In this document: in pieces, positions 24,653-33,419 of the stretch
Layout of the letters: the number at the start of each line of letters is the position of its first letter
How positions within the stretch are numbered: position 1 is the first letter of the stretch
The notes under the pieces: generated by a model
What the model was told of the DNA's origin: nothing
Databases searched by the model: none
The model's input: the letters and a program-made list of their open reading frames with translations, nothing else
From: Streptomyces cucumeris
GTDB taxonomy: Bacteria; Actinomycetota; Actinomycetes; Streptomycetales; Streptomycetaceae
Reading direction: 5' to 3'
Assembly: GCF_024295805.1 (NCBI RefSeq)
Contig: NZ_JANCLX010000036.1
Location: 1-43,392, forward strand
Length of the DNA stretch: 43,392 nt
Position numbers and translations under genes: made by a program

Positions 24653-25096
24653 TCAGGGACAGGGGTGTGCGGCCGCCTCTTCGGGGGTGGTGGCCGCGCC
24701 CCGCGTGGCGAGGAAGTGCTGGGCGTCGCCCGTCAGATGGTCCTCCACCTCGGGCAGACCGGACACGATCGCCACCAGTTCCCCGACGAGGTCGGGGAGC
24801 ACGGCCCAGACGCCGGGGTCGCAGCGCAGCACGACGGAGAGCAGGTCGCCCTCGTAGTAGCGGGCCTCGGCCAGCGGCTCGTCCCGCAGCACCTCGAGCG
24901 CCAGGGGCAGCAGGAAGGGCAGACCGACGTTCTGGGCGATCAGGGTGCGCAGGTCCTCGACGGTGAGCGCGCCCAGCTTGCGCCGACGCAGCGCGTGCAC
25001 GGTCCGCACCAGTCCGGTGGCATTGTCCGGGGCGTCCGGCCAGCGGACGCCGTCCAGCTCTTCCAGGGTGCGGTCGCGGTGGAGGAGTCGGCTCAT
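24653..25096 (-). CDS. Contact-dependent inhibition immunity-like protein
   Basis: A 147-residue acidic cytoplasmic protein with the pattern TLEELDGVRWPDAPDNATGLVRTVHALRRRKLGALTVEDLRTLIAQNVGLPFLLPLALEVL...GDLLSVVLRCDPGVW. This is the pattern of a family often labelled contact-dependent growth inhibition immunity protein (CdiI-like). No toxin gene is nearby, so the function is open. The start, ATG 25096, has GGAGGAG upstream. It lies 22 nt after purU on the same strand and may be the tail of the sarcosine operon. Confidence 0.68.
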   Translation of the reverse strand: MSRLLHRDRTLEELDGVRWPDAPDNATGLVRTVHALRRRKLGALTVEDLRTLIAQNVGLPFLLPLALEVLRDEPLAEARYYEGDLLSVVLRCDPGVWAVLPDLVGELVAIVSGLPEVEDHLTGDAQHFLATRGAATTPEEAAAHPCP

Positions 25097-25118
25097 CGCG
25101 GCAGGGTACCGCCCGGTG

Positions 25119-25973
25119 TCAGTTGAAGATGACGGTGCGGTTGCCGTGCAGCAGCACCCGCCCCTGGCAGTGCCAGTTGACGGCGCGGGCCAGGGCCAGC
25201 CGTTCGGCGTCGCGGCCCACCGTGACCAGGTCGTCCGGGGTGGCACGGTGGTCCACCCGGATCACCTCCTGCTCGATGATCGGCCCTTCGTCGAGGTCGG
25301 CCGTGACGTAGTGGGCGGTGGCGCCCACGAACTTCACCCCGCGCCGGTACGCCTGGTGATAGGGCTTGGCACCCGCGAAGCTCGGCAGGAAGGAGTGGTG
25401 GATGTTGATCGCGCGGCCCTCCAGCCGCTTGCACAGATCGTCCGAGAGCACCTGCATATAGCGGGCCAGGACCACCAGGTCGGCCCGGTGTTCCTCGATC
25501 AGCTCCAGCAGTCGGGCCTCGGCCCGCGGCTTGGTGTCGGCGGTGACCGGCACATGTGCGTAGGGCACACCGGCGGCCTCCGCGGTCCCCGCGAGGTCCG
25601 GGTGGTTGGACACCACCAGCACCAGTTCCGCGTCCAGGGCACCACTGCGCCAGCGGTAGAGCAGATCCGCCAGACAGTGGTCGAAGCGGGACACCATCAC
25701 CAGCACCCGGGGCCTGGTCCCGGCGTCCCAGAGCTGCCACTCCATGCCGAAGGACGCCGCCACCGGGGCGAAGGCGGTGTGCAGCCGGTCCAGGGTGAGG
25801 CCGGCGTCCTGCGCGGTGAACGCGGTGCGCAGGAAGACGGTTCCGTGCTCGGTGTCGTCGTACTGCTGGTGTTCGGTGATGTCACAGCCGTGCCGCACCA
25901 GGAACGAGGTCACGGCGTGGACGACGCCGGGGCGTTCGGAGCAGGTGAGGGTGAGCAGATAGCGGCCGCTCAT
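25119..25973 (-). CDS. purU: Formyltetrahydrofolate deformylase PurU
   Basis: A 284-residue enzyme hydrolysing 10-formyl-THF to formate and THF. The N-terminal ACT domain (LLTLTCSERPGVVHAVTSFLVRHGCDITEHQQY) is followed by the formyltransferase fold, with the catalytic stretch INIHHSFLPSFAGAKPYHQAY and GATAHYVTADLDEGPIIEQ holding the Asn, His and Asp residues. The length is typical (about 280). It starts inside the stop of soxG (ATGA), so it is the distal gene of glyA-soxBDAG-purU. It recycles THF charged by sarcosine oxidation. The cytosolic location and pathway role are well supported by context. Confidence 0.95.
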   Translation of the reverse strand: MSGRYLLTLTCSERPGVVHAVTSFLVRHGCDITEHQQYDDTEHGTVFLRTAFTAQDAGLTLDRLHTAFAPVAASFGMEWQLWDAGTRPRVLVMVSRFDHCLADLLYRWRSGALDAELVLVVSNHPDLAGTAEAAGVPYAHVPVTADTKPRAEARLLELIEEHRADLVVLARYMQVLSDDLCKRLEGRAINIHHSFLPSFAGAKPYHQAYRRGVKFVGATAHYVTADLDEGPIIEQEVIRVDHRATPDDLVTVGRDAERLALARAVNWHCQGRVLLHGNRTVIFN

Positions 25974-26560
25974 ACATCCCCCCGGTATTCCGTGCAGGCG
26001 TCGACCAGCCAGCTCGCCAGGTAACCGGCGAAGGACGAACGGACCAGCAGCCAGGCGCTGGACGCCGCCACTCCCCTGACCACGAGTGTCACCCCGGCCT
26101 GGGCGAGCAGAGTGGTGAGACAGGAGCCGACCGGGGTCACCCGCGGGTCCAGGTCGATGGCGCAGCCGCGGGCCAGCACCTCACGGGTGAGATGGCCGGA
26201 GAGGGCGAGGGTGGTGCGCTGGGCGGAGACATCGGTGACGGTGGCGAACGCGTCACCGATCGCCGCGCGCAGCCGCGTGACCAGGTCGTGGCCCTGGTCG
26301 GGCGGTGCCACCAGCAGCCATTCGTCGGGGCCCAGCCACAGGGCCTTCACCTCCCCGGACATATCCGCGCGCGAGGGACCGGGCAGGGCGATCCCCAGGG
26401 CGTCCTCGACGGCGCGGGCCGCCGGGCTGCCGGGTTCCACCCGCAGCGAGAGCTGGGTCAGGAAGGGGATCTCCCTGATGGCCAGGGACTCGGGCAGCCG
26501 GTCGAAGGTGTTCTGCCACCCGTCCAGCGGGCTGGAGCGTACGGGCGTCTCAACCGTCAC
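25970..26560 (-). CDS. soxG: Sarcosine oxidase gamma subunit SoxG
   Basis: A 196-residue subunit of the heterotetrameric sarcosine oxidase. It is related to the T-protein fold: VKALWLGPDEWLLVAPPDQGHDLVTRLRAAIGDAFATVTDVSAQRTTLALSGHLTREVLARGCAIDLD is a characteristic gamma-subunit stretch. It starts at GTG 26560, inside the end of soxA (11-nt overlap), with GGAGGG upstream. The stop overlaps the purU start. It has a structural role in the complex and no cofactor of its own. Confidence 0.93.
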   Translation of the reverse strand: MTVETPVRSSPLDGWQNTFDRLPESLAIREIPFLTQLSLRVEPGSPAARAVEDALGIALPGPSRADMSGEVKALWLGPDEWLLVAPPDQGHDLVTRLRAAIGDAFATVTDVSAQRTTLALSGHLTREVLARGCAIDLDPRVTPVGSCLTTLLAQAGVTLVVRGVAASSAWLLVRSSFAGYLASWLVDACTEYRGDV

Positions 26561-29411
26561 GGCGAGCTCCCTCCTTGTCGAAGAGCACGGGCTCGGACAC
26601 GGTCACCGGTACGGTCTCGCCGTCCAGCGGGACGTAGAGGGTCTCGCCGATCCGCCGGGTGCCCGAGCGCACCAGCGCCAGGGCGAAGGTCCGGCCCAGG
26701 GCGTCGCTGCGGTAGCTGGAGGTGATGTGTCCGAGCATCGGCACCGGTGGTGCGGGGACGGTGCTGGTGGCGATGATCTGGGCGCCCTCCGGCAGCAGCC
26801 TCCGCTCATCGGCGGGCAGCAGTGCCACCAGCTCCTTGCGGTCGGTGCGCTGGTTCTCCGGCCGGGCGAAGGAGCGCTTGCCCATGAAGTCGGCCTTCTT
26901 CCTGGACACCACCCAGGACATGCCGAGATCCTGCGGGGTGACGGTGCCGTCGGTGTCCTGGCCGATGATGGGGTACGCCTTCTCGGCGCGCAGCACGTGC
27001 ATGGTCTCGGTGCCGTAGGTGGTCAGACCGAACGGGGCGCCGGCCGTGTACAGCGCCCGCCAGACCGCGAGGCCGTCCCACGCGGGCACGTTGATCTCGT
27101 AGGCGAGTTCACCGGAGAAGCTGATCCGGCAGACGCGGGCCGCGGCACCGGCCACGGTGGTGTCGCGCCAGGACATGAACGGGAAGGCGTCGTTGCCGAC
27201 GTCGAGTCCAGGGGCGACCGAGGCCAGCACCTCCCGGGAGCGCGGCCCGACCAGGGGGATGGTCACCCAGTGTTCGGTGACGGAGGTGAGGTGCACCCGC
27301 AGCTCCGGCCACTCGGTCTGCAGCCACTCCTCCATCCACTCCAGCACCCTGGCGGCGTTCCCGGTGGTGGTGGTCAGGAGGAACTCCTCCTCCGCCAGCC
27401 GGATCACGGTGCCGTCGTCCATGGCCATACCGTCGACCCCGCACATCACGCCGTAGCGGATCCGGCCGGGCTTCAGGGTGCTCATCAGGTTGGTGTAGAG
27501 CCGGTCCAGCAGCACCCCGGCGTCCGGACCCTGGACATCGATCTTCCCCAGGGTCGAACCGTCCATCATGGCCACGCCCTCGCGCGCCGCACGGCATTCC
27601 CGCTGCACGGCATCGTCCATGGACTCCCCCTCACGGGGGTAGTACCAGGGGCGCTTCCACTGGCCGACGTCCTCGAACAGCGCGCCGTGCTCGACGTGCC
27701 AGGGGTGCAGCGCGGTGACGCGGACGGGGTCGAACAGCTCACCCCGGTTGCGCCCGGCGAACGCGGCGAAGGCCACCGGCACGGCGGGCGGCCGGAATCG
27801 GGTGGTGCCCAGGTCGGCGATGTCCACACCCAGGGCCTCGGCGACGATGCCGGAGGTCATCACACCCGAGGTACGGCCCTGGTCATGGGCGGTGCCGATG
27901 GTGGTGTAGCGCTTGACGTGCTCGACCGACCGCAGCCCGGCGCCGGTGGCCCGCAGCACATCCGTCACCAGGGCATCGCGCTGGAGGTCGACGAACTGGT
28001 GGGAGCCGTCGGGCGTGTCCTGCGGACTGGGCACCCGCCACAGCACCCGGCCGGGCGCGGCGGGCGCGGTGGCGGCCACCGCCGGGAGCGGGGCCGGGGA
28101 CACGGAGCGCTCCAGCGCCGCCAGCGCGTCCGCGACGGCGTCCACCCCGTCGGCCAGACATCCGGCGAGGGTGGTGGTGCCACGGGCCGCACCGGCGGTC
28201 CGCACGGTCGGCAGCGCGCCCGCGGGGACGAACGCGCCCGGCTCCGGGTCGTACACCAACGGACCACCGGCCTGGCTGAACAGGGCGACGGCCGGGTTCC
28301 AGCCGCCGCAGACCAGCAGCAGATCGCAGTCGACGCCCTGGCGTTCGCCCAGTGCGCCGTCGGCGAAGGGGGCGACATGGGCGCGGGAGATCCGGTCGAT
28401 CCCGCTGGTGCCCGTCACCACATGGCCGGGGCGCACCTCGATACCGCGCTCGGCGCAGGCGGCCAGCAGATGCGCGGCCACGCTCTCGCGCGCGTCGATG
28501 ACCGCGGCGATGCGCATCCCGGCGTCCGCCAGGTCCAGGGCGGCGCGGTAGGCGGAGTCGTCGGTGGTGAACACCACGGCCCGCCGCCCGGCCAGCACAC
28601 CGAAGCGGCCCAGGTAGGTGCGGGCGGAACCGGCGAGCATGATGCCGGGGCGGTCGTTGTCGTCGAAGGCCACGGGCCGCTCGTAGGCCCCGGTGGCGTA
28701 GACGACCTGACGGGCCCGGATCCGCCAGATCCGCTGCCGGGAGACATGGGCGGGCGCGGCGGCGCCGAGGTGGTCGGTGCGCTTCTCCAGGGCGAGCACC
28801 AGACCGTCGTCGTAGTGGCCGAACGCGGTGGTGCGGCTGAGCACCGTGACGTCGGGGCAGGCGGCCAGCTCGTCGATGACGGCCGTGGCCCAGGCGGTCG
28901 CCGGGGCGCCGTCCAGGGTCTCCGCCCCGCCGAGCAGCGAACCGCCGGGGAGGGGCAGTTCGTCCGCCAGGACCACCCGGGCGCCGGAGCGGGCGGCGGT
29001 GAGCGCCGCGGTGAGTCCGGCCGGTCCGGCACCGACGACCAGGACGTCGCAGTGGGCGTGCAGGGTGTCGTAGCGGGCCGGGTCCGGCTGGTCGCTCAGT
29101 CTGCCCTGACCGCCCAGGCCCCGCGCCACCAGCCCGTCGTAGAGCTCCACGGTGGTAGCGGTGAGCATCGGTTCGGGGAACGGCGCCTCGATCTGGACCA
29201 GCGCGTTGGGCTCCTCCACCCCGGCGGCCATGATGCCTCGCGGCCTGCCGTACTTGATGCCGGTGGCCACCCGGTGCACCCCGCTCGCCAGCAGCGCGGA
29301 GGCGAGGGTGTCCCCCGGGTGTCCGGTGTACCTCACACCGTCGAAGACGAAGGACAGGGTGGTGCCGCGGTCGAGGTGGCCGTGGTCCGCGGTGCGGTAG
29401 GTGTCGCTCAT
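26550..29411 (-). CDS. soxA: Sarcosine oxidase alpha subunit SoxA
   Basis: A 953-residue subunit combining a 2Fe-2S-ferredoxin-like N-terminal fold (FVFDGVRYTGHPGDTLASALLASG), an NAD-binding Rossmann fold (VLVVGAGPAGLTAALTAARSG), and a C-terminal aminomethyltransferase (GcvT) domain that transfers the methylene group to tetrahydrofolate (GVAMMDGSTLGKIDVQGPDAGVLLDRLYTN; VLRAEKAYPIIGQDTDGT). The length is near the family norm (about 965). It starts at ATG 29411, overlapping the soxD stop by 4 nt. The reaction of the complex is sarcosine + O2 + THF to glycine + H2O2 + 5,10-CH2-THF. Confidence 0.96.
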   Translation of the reverse strand: MSDTYRTADHGHLDRGTTLSFVFDGVRYTGHPGDTLASALLASGVHRVATGIKYGRPRGIMAAGVEEPNALVQIEAPFPEPMLTATTVELYDGLVARGLGGQGRLSDQPDPARYDTLHAHCDVLVVGAGPAGLTAALTAARSGARVVLADELPLPGGSLLGGAETLDGAPATAWATAVIDELAACPDVTVLSRTTAFGHYDDGLVLALEKRTDHLGAAAPAHVSRQRIWRIRARQVVYATGAYERPVAFDDNDRPGIMLAGSARTYLGRFGVLAGRRAVVFTTDDSAYRAALDLADAGMRIAAVIDARESVAAHLLAACAERGIEVRPGHVVTGTSGIDRISRAHVAPFADGALGERQGVDCDLLLVCGGWNPAVALFSQAGGPLVYDPEPGAFVPAGALPTVRTAGAARGTTTLAGCLADGVDAVADALAALERSVSPAPLPAVAATAPAAPGRVLWRVPSPQDTPDGSHQFVDLQRDALVTDVLRATGAGLRSVEHVKRYTTIGTAHDQGRTSGVMTSGIVAEALGVDIADLGTTRFRPPAVPVAFAAFAGRNRGELFDPVRVTALHPWHVEHGALFEDVGQWKRPWYYPREGESMDDAVQRECRAAREGVAMMDGSTLGKIDVQGPDAGVLLDRLYTNLMSTLKPGRIRYGVMCGVDGMAMDDGTVIRLAEEEFLLTTTTGNAARVLEWMEEWLQTEWPELRVHLTSVTEHWVTIPLVGPRSREVLASVAPGLDVGNDAFPFMSWRDTTVAGAAARVCRISFSGELAYEINVPAWDGLAVWRALYTAGAPFGLTTYGTETMHVLRAEKAYPIIGQDTDGTVTPQDLGMSWVVSRKKADFMGKRSFARPENQRTDRKELVALLPADERRLLPEGAQIIATSTVPAPPVPMLGHITSSYRSDALGRTFALALVRSGTRRIGETLYVPLDGETVPVTVSEPVLFDKEGARRDG

Positions 29412-29755
29412 GAGGTGGCCTCCTGGCCCTGCCGCGGCTGTGCGCCGGGGGCGGTGCGGTGGGTGGCGGGGGCGGTGCCGGGGACCGGCGGGGGCGGGTC
29501 ACCCACGCGGTAGACCGCGAGGAACTCATGGGTGACCGTGTCGCGCAGGGCGTTGAACCAGCGGCGGCATCCGGCGGCGTGTGCCCAGCGCTCGGCGAAC
29601 GGGCCCTTGGGGTTGTCGCGGAAGAACACGTACCGGGCCCACTGCTCGTCGTCCAGGGCGTGGGGGTCCTCGGGGTGGGCGACGTGTGCCTGTCCGCCGT
29701 AGTGGAACTCGGCCTCCTCGCGCGCGCCGCACCAGGGGCACTCGATGAGCTGCAT
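29408..29755 (-). CDS. soxD: Sarcosine oxidase delta subunit SoxD
   Basis: A 115-residue zinc-binding subunit. The N-terminus, MQLIECPWCGAREEAEFHYGG, gives C6 and C9, and the later HAAGCRRWFNALRDTVTHEF supplies H59 and C63, the four-ligand zinc site known in the complex. The C-terminus is a Pro/Ala/Gly-rich extension of about 25 residues beyond the usual end. It starts at ATG 29755 with GAGGAG at good spacing. The order soxB-soxD-soxA-soxG is the canonical one. Confidence 0.95.
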   Translation of the reverse strand: MQLIECPWCGAREEAEFHYGGQAHVAHPEDPHALDDEQWARYVFFRDNPKGPFAERWAHAAGCRRWFNALRDTVTHEFLAVYRVGDPPPPVPGTAPATHRTAPGAQPRQGQEATS

Positions 29756-29779
29756 GGAATCTCCTCGATCCGGCGGTCG

Positions 29780-31027
29780 TCAGTGGGCGACGGCGGCGGC
29801 GCCGTGTTCGTCGATCAGGGCGCCGGTGGTGAACCGGGACAGCGTGAAGGGCGCGTTGTAGGGGTGGGGTTCACCGGTGGCGACGGTGTGCGCGAAACAC
29901 CAGCCGACCCCCGGGGTGGCCTTGAAACCGCCGGTGCCCCAGCCGCAGTTGAGGTAGAGGTCGCGGACCGGGGTCAGTCCGACGATGGGCGAGGCGTCCG
30001 GGGTGACGTCCACGATCCCGGCCCAGGTGCGCAGCATGTGGGCGCGGGCGAACACGGGGAAGAGTTCGAGCGCGGCGGCCATCTGGCGTTCGATGATGTG
30101 GAAGGCACCACGCTGGCCGTAGCCGTTGTAGGAGTCGATGCCCGCGCCCATGACGAGTTCGCCCTTGTGCGCCTGGGAGACGTAGACATGCACCGCGTTG
30201 GACATCACGACCGTGGGGTGCACCGGCTCAAGCAGTTCGGAGACCAGCGCCTGCAGCGGATGGCTCTGCAACGGCAGGCGCAGCCCGGCCATGGCTCCCA
30301 GCACGGAGGAGTGTCCGGCGGCGGCGAGCGCCACCTTCCCGGCGGCGATCCGGCCGCGGGTGGTGCGCACGCCCGTCACCCGGCCGTCGCTGATGTCGAT
30401 GCCGGTGACCTCGCAGTCCTGGATGAGGTCGATGCCCAGGTCATTGGCGCGGCGGGCGAACCCCCAGGCCACGTAGTCGTGTTTGGCGATACCCGCGCGG
30501 GGCTGGTACGTGGCACCGTGCACCGGGTAGCGGACGTCGGAGGAGACATTGACGATCGGGCAGACCTTGGCCACCTCGTCGGGCTCCAGCCATTCGGCGT
30601 CGATACCGTTGAGCTGGTTGGCGTGGACCCGGCGCCTGCTGTCCCGTACGTCCTGGAGGCTGTGCGCGAGGTTGAGCACTCCGCGCTGGCTGAAGAGGAT
30701 GGGGTAGTCGAGCTCCTCCTCCAGGGTCTCCCACAGCTTCAGGGAGTGCTCGTAGATGCCGGAGCTCTCGTCCCAGAGGTAGTTGGAACGGATGATGGTG
30801 GTGTTGCGGGCCATGTTGCCACCGGCCAGCCAGCCCTTCTCCAGTACGGCGATATTGGTGATGCCGTGGTTCTTCGCCAGGTAGTAGGCGGTGGCCAGAC
30901 CGTGTCCGCCGCCCCCGACGACCACCACGTCGTAGGAGGGTTTGGGGTCGGGGTTGCGCCACAGGAAGTCCGGGTGGTCGGGCAGCACGTCCCCGGGGGT
31001 GTGCGGGGTGTTCGCGTAGGTCGTCAC
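29780..31027 (-). CDS. soxB: Sarcosine oxidase beta subunit SoxB
   Basis: A 415-residue flavoprotein of the DAO family that oxidises sarcosine. The FAD dinucleotide fold is YDVVVVGGGGHGLATAYYLAKNHG. ATYQPRAGIAKHDYVAWGFARR contains the His that carries covalent FMN in this family, and the C-terminal GGWGTGGFK-type segment (here CGWGTGGFKATPGVGW) closes the flavin site. The start is GTG 31027 (VTTYANTP), overlapping the glyA stop as GTGA; the longer frame upstream is the antisense-like reading of glyA and was rejected. Confidence 0.96.
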   Translation of the reverse strand: MTTYANTPHTPGDVLPDHPDFLWRNPDPKPSYDVVVVGGGGHGLATAYYLAKNHGITNIAVLEKGWLAGGNMARNTTIIRSNYLWDESSGIYEHSLKLWETLEEELDYPILFSQRGVLNLAHSLQDVRDSRRRVHANQLNGIDAEWLEPDEVAKVCPIVNVSSDVRYPVHGATYQPRAGIAKHDYVAWGFARRANDLGIDLIQDCEVTGIDISDGRVTGVRTTRGRIAAGKVALAAAGHSSVLGAMAGLRLPLQSHPLQALVSELLEPVHPTVVMSNAVHVYVSQAHKGELVMGAGIDSYNGYGQRGAFHIIERQMAAALELFPVFARAHMLRTWAGIVDVTPDASPIVGLTPVRDLYLNCGWGTGGFKATPGVGWCFAHTVATGEPHPYNAPFTLSRFTTGALIDEHGAAAVAH

Positions 31028-32340
31028 GCGTCGGCCTCCTGGGCGGGGTAGAGCGGGAAGCGGTCGGCGAGGACCTGGACCCGCTTGCGCAGCGCGGCGG
31101 AGATCTGCGCGTCGAAACCGGGCAGGAACGCGGTGGCGATGATGTCGGCCACCTCGTGGAACTCCGCCGCGCCGAAGCCGCGGGCGGCGAGCGCCGGAGT
31201 GCCGATCCGTACTCCGGAGCTGATCATCGGCGGACGGGGGTCGAAGGGCACGGCGTTGCGGTTGACGGTGATGCCCACCTGGTGCAGCCGGTCCTCGGCC
31301 TGCTGTCCGTCCAGTGCGGAGTGGCGCAGGTCCACCAGGACCAGGTGTACGTCCGTGCCACCGGTCAGCACGCTCACCCCGGCGGCCCTGGTGTCCTCGG
31401 CCAGCAGCCGCGCGGCGAGGATCGAGGCGCCTTCCAGGGTGCGCCGCTGGCGTTCGGCGAACTCGGGCCGGGCCGCCATCCCGAACGCGACCGCCTTGGC
31501 CGCGATGACATGCTCCAGCGGACCGCCCTGCTGACCGGGGAAGACCGCCGAGTTGATCTTCTTGGCCAGCTCCCGGGTGGAGAGGATCACTCCGCCGCGC
31601 GGACCGCCGAGTGTCTTGTGGGTCGTGGTGGTCACCACATGGGCGTGCGGCACGGGCGAGGGGTGCAGTCCCGCCGCCACCAGACCCGCGAAATGGGCCA
31701 TGTCCACCATCAGATGGGCGCCGACCTCGTCCGCGATGGCGCGGAAGGCGGCGAAGTCCAGATGGCGCGGATACGCGGACCACCCGGCCACGATCAGTTT
31801 CGGCCGGTGTTCCCGGGCCAGCTCGCGGACCCGCTCCATGTCGACGCGGTGGTCGTCCTCATCCACCTGGTAGGCGGCCACCCGGTACAGCCGCCCGGAG
31901 AAGTTGATCCGCATCCCGTGGGTGAGATGGCCGCCGTGCGCCAGATCGAGTCCCAGGATGGTGTCACCGGGCTCCAGCAGTGCCGCCATGACAGCCGCGT
32001 TGGCCTGTGCGCCCGAATGCGGCTGGACATTGGCCGCCTCGGCGCCGAACAGCTCCTTCACCCGCTCGATCGCGAGCCGTTCGATGACGTCCACGTGCTC
32101 GCAGCCGCCGTAGTAGCGGCGGCCGGGGTAGCCCTCGGCGTATTTGTTGGTGAGCACCGAGCCCTGCGCCTGCATCACGGCGAGCGGGGCGAAGTTCTCG
32201 CTGGCGATCATCTCCAGCGTCCCGCGCTGGCGGGCCAGCTCCGCCCCGATCGCGGCGTGGACCTCGGGGTCGGCGTCATGGAGCGGTTCGGAGAGCGCCG
32301 CGGAGCGAGCCACTCGCCGGTCGGGGATGGCGGCAGTCAT
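31024..32340 (-). CDS. glyA: Serine hydroxymethyltransferase GlyA
   Basis: A 438-residue PLP enzyme interconverting serine and glycine with THF. Visible motifs are IASENFAPLAVMQAQGSVLTNKYAEGYPGRRYYGGCEHVD, HSGAQANAAV, and the PLP-lysine region VVTTTTHKTLGGPRGG. As the first gene of a sarcosine operon it is probably a second, catabolic copy rather than the housekeeping one. It starts at ATG 32340 with GAGGGAG upstream. Its promoter lies in the 102-bp divergent region that carries a GntR-type palindrome. Confidence 0.96.
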   Translation of the reverse strand: MTAAIPDRRVARSAALSEPLHDADPEVHAAIGAELARQRGTLEMIASENFAPLAVMQAQGSVLTNKYAEGYPGRRYYGGCEHVDVIERLAIERVKELFGAEAANVQPHSGAQANAAVMAALLEPGDTILGLDLAHGGHLTHGMRINFSGRLYRVAAYQVDEDDHRVDMERVRELAREHRPKLIVAGWSAYPRHLDFAAFRAIADEVGAHLMVDMAHFAGLVAAGLHPSPVPHAHVVTTTTHKTLGGPRGGVILSTRELAKKINSAVFPGQQGGPLEHVIAAKAVAFGMAARPEFAERQRRTLEGASILAARLLAEDTRAAGVSVLTGGTDVHLVLVDLRHSALDGQQAEDRLHQVGITVNRNAVPFDPRPPMISSGVRIGTPALAARGFGAAEFHEVADIIATAFLPGFDAQISAALRKRVQVLADRFPLYPAQEADA

Positions 32341-32372
32341 GAGAACTCCCTCGGGGACCGAAGAGAAGTGCG

Positions 32373-32386
32373 ACTGATATATCAGT
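32373..32386. promoter_or_regulatory. Perfect 14-bp palindrome, probable GntR/FCD operator
   Basis: ACTGATATATCAGT is a perfect palindrome in the middle of the 102-bp gap between glyA and the divergent GntR gene, and it is AT-rich against the GC-rich background. FCD-type GntR regulators bind short AT-rich dyads of this size in divergent promoters, so it probably controls glyA-soxBDAG-purU and possibly the regulator itself. Confidence 0.65.
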
Positions 32387-32442
32387 TGGCTGTTGAGGTA
32401 CCGTAGGAGTGCGCTTCCGGGTACGTCAAGGGAGGGATCCGG

Positions 32443-33108
32443 GTGACTTCACCATCCGTCGCGGGCCAGACCGGCCAGAGCCTGGCCGACCGCGCCTACC
32501 AGGCGATTTCCGAGCGTCTCGTCACCCTGGGCATCCGGCCCGGCGAGCCCGTCAACGACGAGCGGATCGCCGCCGAGCTCGGCTTCGGCCGCACCCCGGT
32601 GCGCGAGGCGCTCAAGCGTCTGGAGACCGAGCGGCTGATCGTCGCCTACCCCCGCCGCGGCACCTTCGCCACCGAGGTCCAGATCGCCGACCTCGGCCAT
32701 ATCTCCGAGGTCCGCCAGCAGCTCGAACCGCTCGCCGCCGCCCTCGCGGCCGAGCGCGCCACCGAGCGCGACCGCGCCGGACTCGGTGAGCTGCTGACCC
32801 GGCTGGAGAACGAGAGCCACGCCACCGCGGACGGCGGCGCGGATCTGATCCGGCTGGACATGGCCGTCCACCGGGCGCTCTACGCCACCACCTACAACCC
32901 GTACCTCCAGGACACCCTGATCCGCTACGACAACCTGGCCACCCGTATCTGGTGCCTGTTCATCGACCGGCTGCCGGGGCTGGCCGGGCATGTACGCGAG
33001 CACGGCCCGCTGCTGCGCGCCGTCATCGACGGCGATCCGCAGAAGGCCGCCGCCCTCGCCTCCGGCCATGTGGAAGGGTTCGAAACGGCCATCCGCGGAA
33101 TCATCTGA
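32443..33108 (+). CDS. GntR-family regulator with FCD domain, likely sarcosine-operon regulator
   Basis: A 221-residue protein. The GntR winged helix is at about residues 12-75 (LADRAYQAISERLVTLGIRPGEPVNDERIAAELGFGRTPVREALKRLETERLI), then the all-helical FCD ligand domain, with the D-x3-H pattern in IRLDMAVHRALYATTYNPYL and HGPLLRAVIDGDPQKAAALASGHVEGF holding the His metal ligands. The GTG start at 32443 has AAGGGAGGG upstream. It is divergent from glyA with an operator-like palindrome between them. The likely effector is a one-carbon or glycine-related metabolite; that is inferred. Confidence 0.92.
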   Translation: MTSPSVAGQTGQSLADRAYQAISERLVTLGIRPGEPVNDERIAAELGFGRTPVREALKRLETERLIVAYPRRGTFATEVQIADLGHISEVRQQLEPLAAALAAERATERDRAGLGELLTRLENESHATADGGADLIRLDMAVHRALYATTYNPYLQDTLIRYDNLATRIWCLFIDRLPGLAGHVREHGPLLRAVIDGDPQKAAALASGHVEGFETAIRGII

Positions 33109-33120
33109 CCCCGCGCCATA

Positions 33121-33137
33121 CCGGACGCGCTGTCCGG
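33121..33137. terminator. Hairpin after GntR gene
   Basis: CCGGAC-gcgct-GTCCGG, a perfect 6-bp stem with a 5-nt loop, lies 12 nt after the GntR stop and before the convergent small membrane gene. There is no T-run. It is a likely terminator for the plus strand. Confidence 0.45.
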
Positions 33138-33159
33138 ACAACCACCGGCGTCGAGGCCG

Positions 33160-33315
33160 CTACCAGTAGTGCCGACGGCCGCCCACGGCGTGGCCCATGG
33201 CGCCGAGCACCCACAGGATCGCGCCGATGACCAGCAGGATGATCCCGATGGTCCACAGGATGGAAACGCCGGTCAGCGCGCCGATGATGAGAAGAATGAG
33301 CCCGAGGACAATCAT
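33160..33315 (-). CDS. Small hydrophobic membrane protein (DUF6131-like)
   Basis: A 51-residue protein, MIVLGLILLIIGALTGVSIL...HAVGGRRHYW, with two hydrophobic helices separated by a short turn and a basic His-rich C-terminus. Small proteins of this layout are common in Streptomyces (DUF6131 type) and have no known function. The start ATG 33315 has AGGA upstream. It is on the minus strand, between the GntR gene (convergent) and the UBP zinc-finger gene, probably as its own unit. Confidence 0.72.
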   Translation of the reverse strand: MIVLGLILLIIGALTGVSILWTIGIILLVIGAILWVLGAMGHAVGGRRHYW

Positions 33316-33419
33316 GTGCGTCCTCCGATCTTCGGGGAATCCCTCCTCACCTCCACTATCGTCCCGGTCGGCACCCCCCGCCAGCGGGCTCCCGCCCGCC
33401 ACCCGGCCGTCGCCGCCCG

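Noticed and set aside
26112..29513. 1133-codon plus-strand open frame opposite soxA
   Set aside because: Shadow of soxA and soxG, whose domains and cofactor motifs are clear on the minus strand.
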